From Spongiibacteraceae bacterium UBA5047 (GTDB taxonomy: Bacteria > Pseudomonadota > Gammaproteobacteria > Pseudomonadales > Spongiibacteraceae), in assembly GCA_002415025.1 (NCBI GenBank), contig DIBR01000022.1, forward strand, positions 1 to 28,375: a stretch of DNA of 28,375 nucleotides, read 5' to 3'. Position 1 is the stretch's first letter, and each line of letters begins with the position of its first letter. The notes beneath the pieces are model-generated. The model had not been told where the DNA came from, made no database searches, and saw only the letters and a list, made by a program, of their open reading frames with translations. The position numbers and the translations under genes were made by a program. Shown one piece after another: positions 23,072-28,375 of this stretch.

Positions 23072-24110
23072 GCACTGCGCCTTGCTGCCTGAACTGTCTT
23101 GGCGCAACACCCGTCCAGTTTTTGAACGCTTTGGAAAAATTGCTGGCATCGCTGTAGCCCAGACGGTCTGCTATTTGATCAACCGTTAACTTGCCCTGTT
23201 CGAGTAGCTGTTGCGCCAGACGCATACGCTGCTCATCTTTCAGTTGCTGATAGCTCACGCCCTCGGCTTTGAGGCGGCGCTTCAGCGTAGCAACCGACAT
23301 ATTCATCAGCGCCGCAATTTCATCCAGCGGCGGCATGCTGCCATCAAGACGGAGCAATTGCTGGCTGACTCGTGCCGCCAGACTCTGCACTTCACTGGCG
23401 CGACGAAGATCACTTTCGCAGCGCGCTTCTGCCAAGCGACCCAGATCCTCATCGCGCGCAGGAATTTCTGCATCAATAATGCTGAGTGGCCAACACAGGC
23501 TGTAAACAGGTGCATTAAAAACGATGCGCGACCCCGCCGGTAATGGCGGCATCGGCGTAGCCGGCGGTTTGCCACGCAGGGTAATTGTGCTGGGAATGTT
23601 GCTGGCACTGCGCCCCAGTATTTGCCGGCACAGAGTTTCCAGACACACCAGAAAATTCAGACAGACGTAGCTCACCACGGGACCATCTTCAATGCGCGGG
23701 ACCAGAATCAGCTCAGCCGCATCCGGGTTCTCACCACCCTGCAGCTCGAAAAGTTCTATTCGGGTAGACACATAGCGATAAAGTTTGTCGGCTGCTTCCA
23801 GCAAATTGCGGCTGTGTTGCGCGGCGTATCCAACATAACCGTGTTTGGACATTGTCATGCGCCGCCCGCCTTCGAGCGCCGTCCAGAAATTACCGTCATA
23901 TTCACAAAAATTACGCATGGCGGTCAGAAAGGATTCATGCCCGATACTGACATTTTGCTGCAGCAATACGCTGGCTTCCAGGCCACTGCCCTCGAGCAGG
24001 TCAGCCACCATCATGCCTCGCTCAAAAGCCTGTTCGCTCAGCGAAATCAGGTAATCACTGGAGACGGCAAAGCAGCCCTCACCCAGCATATCGGGGTTCA
24101 TTTCAAACAT
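23055..24110 (-). CDS. AraC-family transcriptional regulator (OruR/arabinose-binding N-domain type)
   Basis: 351 residues from ATG 24110 (MFEMNPDM); the ATG at 24101 fits the AGGGAG ribosome site with 10-nt spacing equally well. The N-terminal ~200 residues match the arabinose-binding-like domain of OruR-type regulators (GHESFLTAMRNFCEYDG, GYVGYAAQHSRNLLEAADKL). The C-terminal AraC double helix-turn-helix is clear (LDEIAALMNMSVATLKRRL, then VDQIADRLGYSDASNFSKAF and GVAPRQFR). Divergent from the metal-dependent hydrolase with a gap of about 135 bp, so that gene is its likely target. Its 3' end overlaps the barrel-protein gene by 17 bp. Confidence 0.88.
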   Translation of the reverse strand: MFEMNPDMLGEGCFAVSSDYLISLSEQAFERGMMVADLLEGSGLEASVLLQQNVSIGHESFLTAMRNFCEYDGNFWTALEGGRRMTMSKHGYVGYAAQHSRNLLEAADKLYRYVSTRIELFELQGGENPDAAELILVPRIEDGPVVSYVCLNFLVCLETLCRQILGRSASNIPSTITLRGKPPATPMPPLPAGSRIVFNAPVYSLCWPLSIIDAEIPARDEDLGRLAEARCESDLRRASEVQSLAARVSQQLLRLDGSMPPLDEIAALMNMSVATLKRRLKAEGVSYQQLKDEQRMRLAQQLLEQGKLTVDQIADRLGYSDASNFSKAFKNWTGVAPRQFRQQGAVLRKDS

Positions 24111-24245
24111 TCTCCCTGATCTCAAACCACCGGAACTTGCGACAAAATAACCTGCCGCACCAACGTTGCCTGTGCGATATTTGCACCATCGCAGAGACCT
24201 TTCTACTGCCTGTTATTAACACACTGTATGACGGAGCCTTCCAAG

Positions 24246-25073
24246 ATGGCAACTGAAAATACCATAACCGTTCGGCGCATGAACTTTGAAATCAACGCCG
24301 ATATGGACAAATACTGGTTTAACGGCAACCCGTTAATTTCCGCATTCTTTTACGCGCTCTCGGCCACCTTTCCGGATGGCGAGCGCTTTTTTATTGATAC
24401 GGTTCGCTACTACCAGAAAGACGTTGAAGACCCTGTACTCAAGCAGCAAATTCGCGCCTTTATTGGCCAGGAAGCTCACCACGGCAAAGCGCATGAAGAC
24501 TTCAACGAGGCGCTCGAAGCAAAGGGCTTTCCGATGGCTGTCATCGCGGCAAAGGCCAAGGGGCTGCTCGATCTGGCCAAGGAACGCCTGAGCCCACAGC
24601 GCCAACTGGCCATTACCGTCGCACTGGAACACGTTACCGCAACGCTGGCTGAACATGCTCTACGTCACCCGGATTTACTGGAACAAATGGACCCCACGTT
24701 CCGCGATATGATCGTCTGGCATGCCGTTGAAGAAATCGAGCACAAGTCTGTGGCTTTCGATGTTTTCCGGGAGCGCGTGGGCAACGAGTATCTGCGCCGC
24801 CGGGTAATGTTTATGACCCTGATTATGTTTTTTGGCCGGGTAATGTACTTTCAGAAATTAATTCTGCGAGCGGATAATCGCAAAGCCACATGGCGCGAAT
24901 GGTGGCAGGCCATGAAATTTTTCTGGGGAAAAGACGGGCTGGTACGTGAATCGCTGATTCACTTTGCCAAAGCGTTCAAAAAAGGCTTTCACCCCAGCGA
25001 TATAGACCAGCAGCCTTTGGTGAATGACTGGCAACAGCGCTATCCTGAAATTGCGGCGCTGCAGACGAATTAG
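24246..25073 (+). CDS. Predicted metal-dependent hydrolase (PF10118, ferritin-like helical)
   Basis: 275 residues from ATG 24246, which has CGGAG 10 nt upstream; an in-frame ATG at 24228 has none. All-helical protein with a di-metal ligand pattern: Glu and His in FIGQEAHHGKAHEDF, Glu-His in LEHVTATLAEHALRH, and Glu-Glu-His in WHAVEEIEHKSVAFD. This matches the family annotated as predicted metal-dependent hydrolases, whose reaction is not established. A hydrophobic stretch MFMTLIMFFGRVMYF suggests membrane association. Divergent from the AraC regulator. A strong hairpin follows its stop. Confidence 0.82.
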   Translation: MATENTITVRRMNFEINADMDKYWFNGNPLISAFFYALSATFPDGERFFIDTVRYYQKDVEDPVLKQQIRAFIGQEAHHGKAHEDFNEALEAKGFPMAVIAAKAKGLLDLAKERLSPQRQLAITVALEHVTATLAEHALRHPDLLEQMDPTFRDMIVWHAVEEIEHKSVAFDVFRERVGNEYLRRRVMFMTLIMFFGRVMYFQKLILRADNRKATWREWWQAMKFFWGKDGLVRESLIHFAKAFKKGFHPSDIDQQPLVNDWQQRYPEIAALQTN

Positions 25074-25085
25074 TGAGCTCCGGCC

Positions 25086-25108
25086 GTTCGCCTGCAGGGC
25101 AGGCGAAC
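25086..25108. terminator. Hairpin between convergent genes; family-2 palindromic repeat, copy 3
   Basis: GTTCGCCTGC (25086-25095), loop AGG, GCAGGCGAAC (25099-25108): a perfect 10-bp stem between the hydrolase and the convergent Nudix gene. No T-run follows. The left arm and loop match the family-2 repeats at 4-33 and 13661-13690, but the CTCCTACAG tail is missing. Confidence 0.6.
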
Positions 25109-25117
25109 AACCCTCAA

Positions 25118-25606
25118 TCAAGCGATTTGACCTCTAACGCTGGCCAGCCAGTCGTTAATCGCCAGCCCCGTCCCCATATTCCAGCCTTTGAGTTCATCGA
25201 TCGGCACCACTTTGAAATCATCCAGTTCGTGGTTGAGTTTCACTTCGCCCGCCGCCTTGATGTGATAGGCAATAATCACCTGATTCTGTTGCGCAAACGA
25301 ATACACGCCAATCAGGCTGGTGTCGATGGCGTGTAAATTCAGTTCTTCTTTGGTTTCGCGAATGGCGCATTCGAGCGGATCTTCGCCAGCCTCAAGAAAG
25401 CCGGTAATAATCGAGTAGAACGTTTTTGGCCAACTCACGTTGTGGGCCAGCACCACTCCCCCCTCAACCTCGACAATCATCGCCACGACCGGCACCGGGT
25501 TATTCCACAGCACGTAGCCGCAGCCTTTATCCGGGCAGCCCTTGCGAATCTCGCTGTCGATCAGCAGTTCGGCAATTGGGCTTGCGCATTGCGGACAGTA
25601 TTTCAT
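25118..25606 (-). CDS. Nudix hydrolase with N-terminal zinc ribbon
   Basis: 162 residues from ATG 25604-25606; GAGG lies 8 nt upstream. The zinc ribbon C4-P-Q-C7 and C24/C29 precedes a Nudix domain. The Nudix box runs from G69 to L91: GFLEAGE at the start, then REtKEEL, fitting G-x5-E-x7-RE-U-x-EE. Such ribbon-plus-Nudix proteins resemble a short NudC-like group acting on nucleoside diphosphate derivatives such as NADH or ADP-ribose. The NudC substrate signature is not complete, so the substrate is open. Convergent with the hydrolase and divergent from the SDR. Confidence 0.88.
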   Translation of the reverse strand: MKYCPQCASPIAELLIDSEIRKGCPDKGCGYVLWNNPVPVVAMIVEVEGGVVLAHNVSWPKTFYSIITGFLEAGEDPLECAIRETKEELNLHAIDTSLIGVYSFAQQNQVIIAYHIKAAGEVKLNHELDDFKVVPIDELKGWNMGTGLAINDWLASVRGQIA

Positions 25607-25691
25607 CAACTTGCCTCATCGTTTATCGGAATCAGGATTTTGCCACAGACCGCAGCCGTGCGACCATTGCCATCCGTTTAATTGAATGTGA

Positions 25692-26477
25692 GTGACCATC
25701 GTGGATTTGAACCTGACAGGGAAAGTGGCACTGGTGACAGGTAGCAATCGCGGCACCGGCGAGATTATTGCCAGAACACTGGCCACTGAGGGCGCACGCG
25801 TCATCTTTCACAGCAATACCCTTGAGGACTCCAACCGTAAGGAAGGTGAACTCAGCGTGTGGGGCGACCTGTGCAGTGATGCCGGCGCCGAACAGGTGAT
25901 TCAGCAATGCCGTGAGCTTGCGGGCGACATCGATATCTTGGTGAACAATTACGGCACCGCCTCTCCCGGAAAATGGGGTAAGAGCAGCAGCGATGACTGG
26001 CTCGACATGTATCAGAAAAATGTGCTGTCGGCTGCGCGGTTAATCCAACATGCATCTCCCGCAATGAAAGCCAAAGGCTGGGGGCGCATTATTCAGTTAG
26101 GCACGATTGGCAGCCATCAACCCAACTCCATAATGCCCCACTACTACGCCGCCAAAGGCGCCCTGGCGACCATGAGCGTAAGTCTTGCCAAGGAGCTGAG
26201 CCACACCGGCATTACCGTAAACACGATTTCGCCCGGCTATATTCGCACGCCCGAGCTGGAAGCCGGCTTTCGTCTCAAAGCCGAGAAGAAAGGCTGGGGT
26301 AGAGACTGGAAAGAAATCGAACAGAAAATTGTGGAAACGGAATTTCCCAATCCCTGCGGGCGTATTGCCGAGCGTCAGGAAGTGGCCGACCTTGTCGCCT
26401 TTATCTGCAGCGACAAGGCAGGGTTTATTAATGGTCAGAACATCCGCATAGATGGCGGCGCTGTACGCTACGTATAG
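25692..26477 (+). CDS. Short-chain dehydrogenase/reductase (SDR)
   Basis: 261 residues. Rossmann cofactor loop TGSNRGTG near residue 17, a variant NNAG motif reading NNYG, and the catalytic YAAK (HYYAAKGAL). The usual catalytic serine 13 residues before the tyrosine is not in place: the segment reads LGTIGSHQPNS, so S6 of that segment or the threonine may serve. The C-terminus FINGQNIRIDGGAVRYV is typical. The start is GTG at 25692, the first codon after an in-frame stop; GTG at 25701 is also possible. A reductase or dehydrogenase of unknown substrate; it may serve the lipid or CoA-thioester catabolism suggested by other genes here. Confidence 0.88.
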   Translation: MTIVDLNLTGKVALVTGSNRGTGEIIARTLATEGARVIFHSNTLEDSNRKEGELSVWGDLCSDAGAEQVIQQCRELAGDIDILVNNYGTASPGKWGKSSSDDWLDMYQKNVLSAARLIQHASPAMKAKGWGRIIQLGTIGSHQPNSIMPHYYAAKGALATMSVSLAKELSHTGITVNTISPGYIRTPELEAGFRLKAEKKGWGRDWKEIEQKIVETEFPNPCGRIAERQEVADLVAFICSDKAGFINGQNIRIDGGAVRYV

Positions 26478-26481
26478 GCCC

Positions 26482-26512
26482 TGCCGCAAATGCTGAGCTT
26501 ATTCCGGCCTAC
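26482..26512 (-). repeat. Degenerate REP, GCCGGAA-stem type
   Basis: On the minus strand: GTAG, GCCGGAA, a loop close to TAAGCGCAGCGT (three differences), TTGCGGC, A. One of seven stem pairs is lost. It sits 5 bp after the SDR stop and just before the hairpin at 26523-26552. Confidence 0.75.
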
Positions 26513-26522
26513 GCGCAACAGG

Positions 26523-26552
26523 CCCGTCTTGCCTCGGTTACGGCAAGACGGG
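26523..26552. terminator. Hairpin terminator between convergent SDR and barrel-protein genes
   Basis: CCCGTCTTGCC (26523-26533), an 8-nt loop, GGCAAGACGGG (26542-26552): an 11-bp perfect stem between the ends of two convergent genes. No long T-run, so it is most likely a shared terminator of moderate strength. Confidence 0.65.
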
Positions 26553-26563
26553 TTAGCAGCTAC

Positions 26564-27340
26564 TTAGAAACGGTATTTCAATTGCGTGCGAACAACCTGA
26601 AAGTCAAAGTCTTCGTCGCTGCCCTCGGCTGCGGTTCCGCCTGACGCTGCGTTACCGAAGGCGTTAAATGCGCCGTTGCTACCCAGAGGGCTTTGCTCGC
26701 CACTGAAGTTGGTTTCAAAGTCGGCATCGCCCAGATCAATGTACTGGTATTCAAACGACAGCGTCATTTTCGGGTCGAGTCGAACTTCCAGCCCTATGCC
26801 AAGCACGTAACCGATACCGTCACCGTCGTCACCGCGCTCTCCGCGAAAGGCGCCGGAGTTACCTTCCCAGCTGTAGTCTACGTCACCATACGCCAGACCC
26901 GCCTTCACGTAGGGAAGAAACGCGTGCTCGCTGGCAAAGCCGATTCGACCGGCAAGAGTGGTCAGCACATCAATTTCGCGGCGCTCGATATAGCTCGCGG
27001 GCGTGGCCGAAAAGGCGGTTTGCTCCTGTGAAATATCGGCGGCATCAATAGACAGCTCGATACCGTAAACATATCGACCGTCCTGATAGTCGTACCCGGC
27101 TTGTAAACCCAGCAGCGAGCCCGAGTTGAATTTGCCGTCAAAGTTTTCGCCGAAGGCCGCATTGATCGCCTGCGAATTATCGCTGCCGTCTACACGGCGA
27201 AATTCCAGCTCACCGTTGTCGCCGGGATTAAAGCCAAAGCCGCTACCAACGCCCAGATAGTACCCCTGCCACTGTTCATGAGCGATTGCAGGCGCACTCG
27301 CCAGTACCAGTGTGCCAATAAGGGAAGCGTATTTTTTCAT
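26564..27340 (-). CDS. Outer-membrane beta-barrel protein (OMP_b-brl/OmpA-like fold)
   Basis: 258 residues from ATG 27338-27340; AAGGAT lies about 8 nt upstream and the ATG three codons earlier is too close to it. Signal peptide MKKYASLIGTLVLASAPAIA, cleaved before HEQWQGYYLG. The mature protein has the eight-strand small-barrel look: YYLGVGSGFGFNPG, LLGLQAGYDYQDGRYVYGIE, LAGRIGFASEHAFLPYVKAG, and the terminal strand FQVVRTQLKYRF ending in phenylalanine. The loops are acidic and Gly/Ala-rich (SGGTAAEGSDEDFD). No adjacent functional partner; probably a surface or structural protein. Confidence 0.83.
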   Translation of the reverse strand: MKKYASLIGTLVLASAPAIAHEQWQGYYLGVGSGFGFNPGDNGELEFRRVDGSDNSQAINAAFGENFDGKFNSGSLLGLQAGYDYQDGRYVYGIELSIDAADISQEQTAFSATPASYIERREIDVLTTLAGRIGFASEHAFLPYVKAGLAYGDVDYSWEGNSGAFRGERGDDGDGIGYVLGIGLEVRLDPKMTLSFEYQYIDLGDADFETNFSGEQSPLGSNGAFNAFGNAASGGTAAEGSDEDFDFQVVRTQLKYRF

Positions 27341-27349
27341 GAGAATCAT

Positions 27350-27590
27350 CCTTGCTATTCATTTTTGTCAGTTTCAGCAATTGCGCGCCACCTCGCGGTG
27401 ACTGCCGGTGGTATGAACATGTGCCGGCCGGAGGGGGAGGCGGAGCGGCGCCATGCACCTGATTGAATACGCAAGGGAAGGAAAAATGGATGTTGAAACT
27501 CGAACGACAACAAAAAAGAAGCTGAAGTTTTAGAGCTGTGTCACAAACCGCTTGTCAGATTCGCAACCGGCAGACAAAACAGAAGCGCTG
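27350..27590. other. Upstream region of the barrel-protein gene
   Basis: About 240 bp without a convincing gene. A purine-rich block (27430-27450) and a 26-codon plus-strand frame (27453-27533, ending in the basic run TKKKLKF) are visible. An inner ATG at 27486 in the same frame has GGAAGG upstream. No homology is recognised and no promoter was seen with confidence. Confidence 0.35.
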
Positions 27591-27597
27591 CTCGCTC

Positions 27598-27628
27598 TGC
27601 CGGAAACGCTGCGCTTATTCCGGCCTAC
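27598..27628 (-). repeat. REP, GCCGGAA-stem type (copy A)
   Basis: On the minus strand: GTAG, GCCGGAA, TAAGCGCAGCGT, TTCCGGC, A. A perfect 7-bp stem. It is repeated exactly 63 bp later, the two copies sharing about 34 identical bases. A truncated inverted REP-like segment (27645-27660) lies between them. Confidence 0.9.
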
Positions 27629-27660
27629 GGCAATCCGGATTCGCAGGCCCGAATAAACTC

Positions 27661-27691
27661 TGCCGGAAACGCTGCGCTTATTCCGGCCTAC
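27661..27691 (-). repeat. REP, GCCGGAA-stem type (copy B)
   Basis: Identical to copy A, including the GTAG guide on the minus strand. Together with the next, oppositely oriented REP it forms a BIME-like pair directly downstream of the RAYT gene. Confidence 0.9.
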
Positions 27692-27711
27692 ACATCGCGG
27701 CATTCGTAGAT

Positions 27712-27742
27712 GTAGGCCCGCATAAGCCCCGCGTTGCGGGCA
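27712..27742 (+). repeat. REP, GCCCGCA-stem type, abutting the RAYT stop codon
   Basis: On the plus strand: GTAG, GCCCGCA, a slightly altered loop TAAGCCCCGCGT, TGCGGGC, A. It ends 2 bp before the RAYT stop codon and is inverted relative to the REP at 28273-28303 on the other side of the gene. Confidence 0.9.
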
Positions 27743-27744
27743 TT

Positions 27745-28242
27745 TCACTCCAGAGCCAAACCCTGCACCGACGCCGGTTCATCGCTTCCCCAGCCATCAT
27801 CATAAAAACCTGCTGCGACAAACCGCCGAAAACTGCTGAACTCCCACTCTCCGGGTGAGGCCGCCAGTCCGTGCTTGACCGGGTTGAAATGTATGTAATC
27901 CAGATGCCTGCGCCAATCATCTTCGTCGCGTAAACAGTGCTCCCAGTATCGGGGCTGCCACACCGGCTTCCGGTTCAGTTTTCGGGTGAAACAGGACTTC
28001 AGCATCTGCCAGCGCGAGGCGTAGTTGGCGTCATGCTCAGGCATCGTCCATATGCAATGCAGGTGGTCGGGCATAACGACAATGGCATTCAACTGAAATG
28101 GCCTTCGCGTAAGCACGTAACGAAAGCTGCCACGCAGTAATTCTACGTTGTTCCTATTATTGAAAAACGCTTGTCGCTGATGGGTTACTACCGTAAAAAA
28201 ATAGCTGGCGCCTGGTAACAGTACACGACGGTAATTGCTCAT
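27745..28242 (-). CDS. REP-associated tyrosine transposase (RAYT, TnpA-REP, IS200/IS605-like Y1 fold)
   Basis: 165 residues, the same size as E. coli TnpA-REP. A single-strand DNA nuclease of the HUH class. The two metal-binding histidines are H60 and H62 in VVMPDHLHCIW; the catalytic tyrosine is Y116 in HLDYIHFNPVKHGL. GGGAGG lies just before the ATG. Family members bind REP hairpins through a GTAG guide tetranucleotide and nick nearby. The gene is flanked by REPs in opposite orientation (27712-27742 and 28273-28303), and every REP in this window begins GTAG, so this protein is the likely mobiliser of those hairpins. It has no sign of damage. Domesticated in most hosts, so real mobility is uncertain. 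Confidence 0.95.
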   Translation of the reverse strand: MSNYRRVLLPGASYFFTVVTHQRQAFFNNRNNVELLRGSFRYVLTRRPFQLNAIVVMPDHLHCIWTMPEHDANYASRWQMLKSCFTRKLNRKPVWQPRYWEHCLRDEDDWRRHLDYIHFNPVKHGLAASPGEWEFSSFRRFVAAGFYDDGWGSDEPASVQGLALE

Positions 28243-28272
28243 TTTCCCTCCCTGGAAAAGTCTGGATAAGGC

Positions 28273-28303
28273 TGCCGGAAACGCTGCGCTTATTCCGGCC
28301 TAC
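28273..28303 (-). repeat. REP, GCCGGAA-stem type, upstream of the RAYT gene
   Basis: On the minus strand: GTAG, GCCGGAA, TAAGCGCAGCGT, TTCCGGC, A; identical to copies A and B. It lies 30 bp upstream of the RAYT start and is inverted relative to the REP at the gene's other end, completing the flanked unit. Confidence 0.9.
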
Positions 28304-28358
28304 AGCAAAACGGGCTCCCTGGCCACATCGCGCAAACTCGCGGATTTTCACACAACCC

Positions 28359-28375
28359 GTAGGCCCGCATAAGCG
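28359..28375 (+). repeat. REP, GCCCGCA-stem type, cut by the window end
   Basis: GTAGGCCCGCATAAGCG, the first 17 bases of a REP on the plus strand; the rest lies outside the window. With the REP at 28273 it forms another inverted pair. Confidence 0.8.

Noticed and set aside
27453..27533. 26-codon frame ending in a basic TKKKLKF run
   Set aside because: Too short to support without homology or expression data; a nearby GGAAGG before the inner ATG is easily chance in this purine-rich stretch.
27350..27744. CRISPR array from the repeated 34-bp units at 27595 and 27658
   Set aside because: There are only two identical copies; the repeat is a REP hairpin found elsewhere singly and inverted, and no cas genes are present.

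Overview
This window of about 28 kb looks like the chromosome of a free-living gammaproteobacterium of moderate GC content. The support is the mix of glycine dehydrogenase GcvP, a Pseudomonas-style DesT/DesC/DesB desaturase locus, PpnP, DinB, a TonB-dependent receptor, thiolase/DUF35 catabolic genes and enterobacterial-type REP elements starting with GTAG. A marine Cellvibrionales-like relative (Halieaceae or Spongiibacteraceae type) is my guess from gene content, not something the sequence proves. I saw no tRNA, rRNA, CRISPR array or prophage.

Layout. 1-3.7 kb: a family-4-like uracil-DNA glycosylase (minus) divergent from a complete gcvP (plus). 3.7-5.3 kb: a compact arsR-arsC-arsH operon (minus) with no arsenite efflux pump beside it. 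5.5-7.4 kb: a transglutaminase/BTLCP-like lipoprotein and a DUF1214 exported protein. 7.5-10.5 kb: minus-strand genes for a Rieske oxygenase, PpnP, a DUF2007 zinc-ribbon protein and a membrane endonuclease/exonuclease/phosphatase-family protein. 10.6-13.65 kb: a DesT/FabR-type TetR repressor divergent from a ferredoxin-reductase-like DesC and a membrane desaturase DesB. A consensus promoter there is overlapped by a perfect palindrome. 13.65-14.13 kb: a tandem array of REP hairpins (BIME-like, 137-138 bp period). 14.2-16.6 kb: a TonB-dependent receptor with promoter, ribosome binding site, signal peptide and terminator intact, but one in-frame amber codon in its TonB box. 16.9-20.1 kb: four overlapping genes, two DUF35 proteins and two thiolase-fold proteins that lack the nucleophilic cysteine. 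20.1-22.2 kb: dinB and an aldo/keto reductase. 22.4-26.5 kb: an outer-membrane barrel, an AraC regulator divergent from a ferritin-like metal-dependent hydrolase, a Nudix hydrolase and an SDR. 26.5-28.4 kb: a second barrel protein, then a REP-associated tyrosine transposase (RAYT) flanked by REPs.

The parts that stand out are three. (1) A RAYT/REP system: the same loop and GTAG guide occur with three different 7-bp stems that keep base pairing through compensatory changes, dispersed and in a tandem array; a second, unrelated palindrome family is also present. (2) The two-thiolase/two-DUF35 operon, which probably encodes a multi-subunit CoA-thioester aldolase or lyase rather than a classical thiolase. 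(3) The otherwise intact TonB receptor stopped by a single TAG. The desaturase locus adds a readable promoter/operator, with membrane lipid unsaturation as the inferred output.
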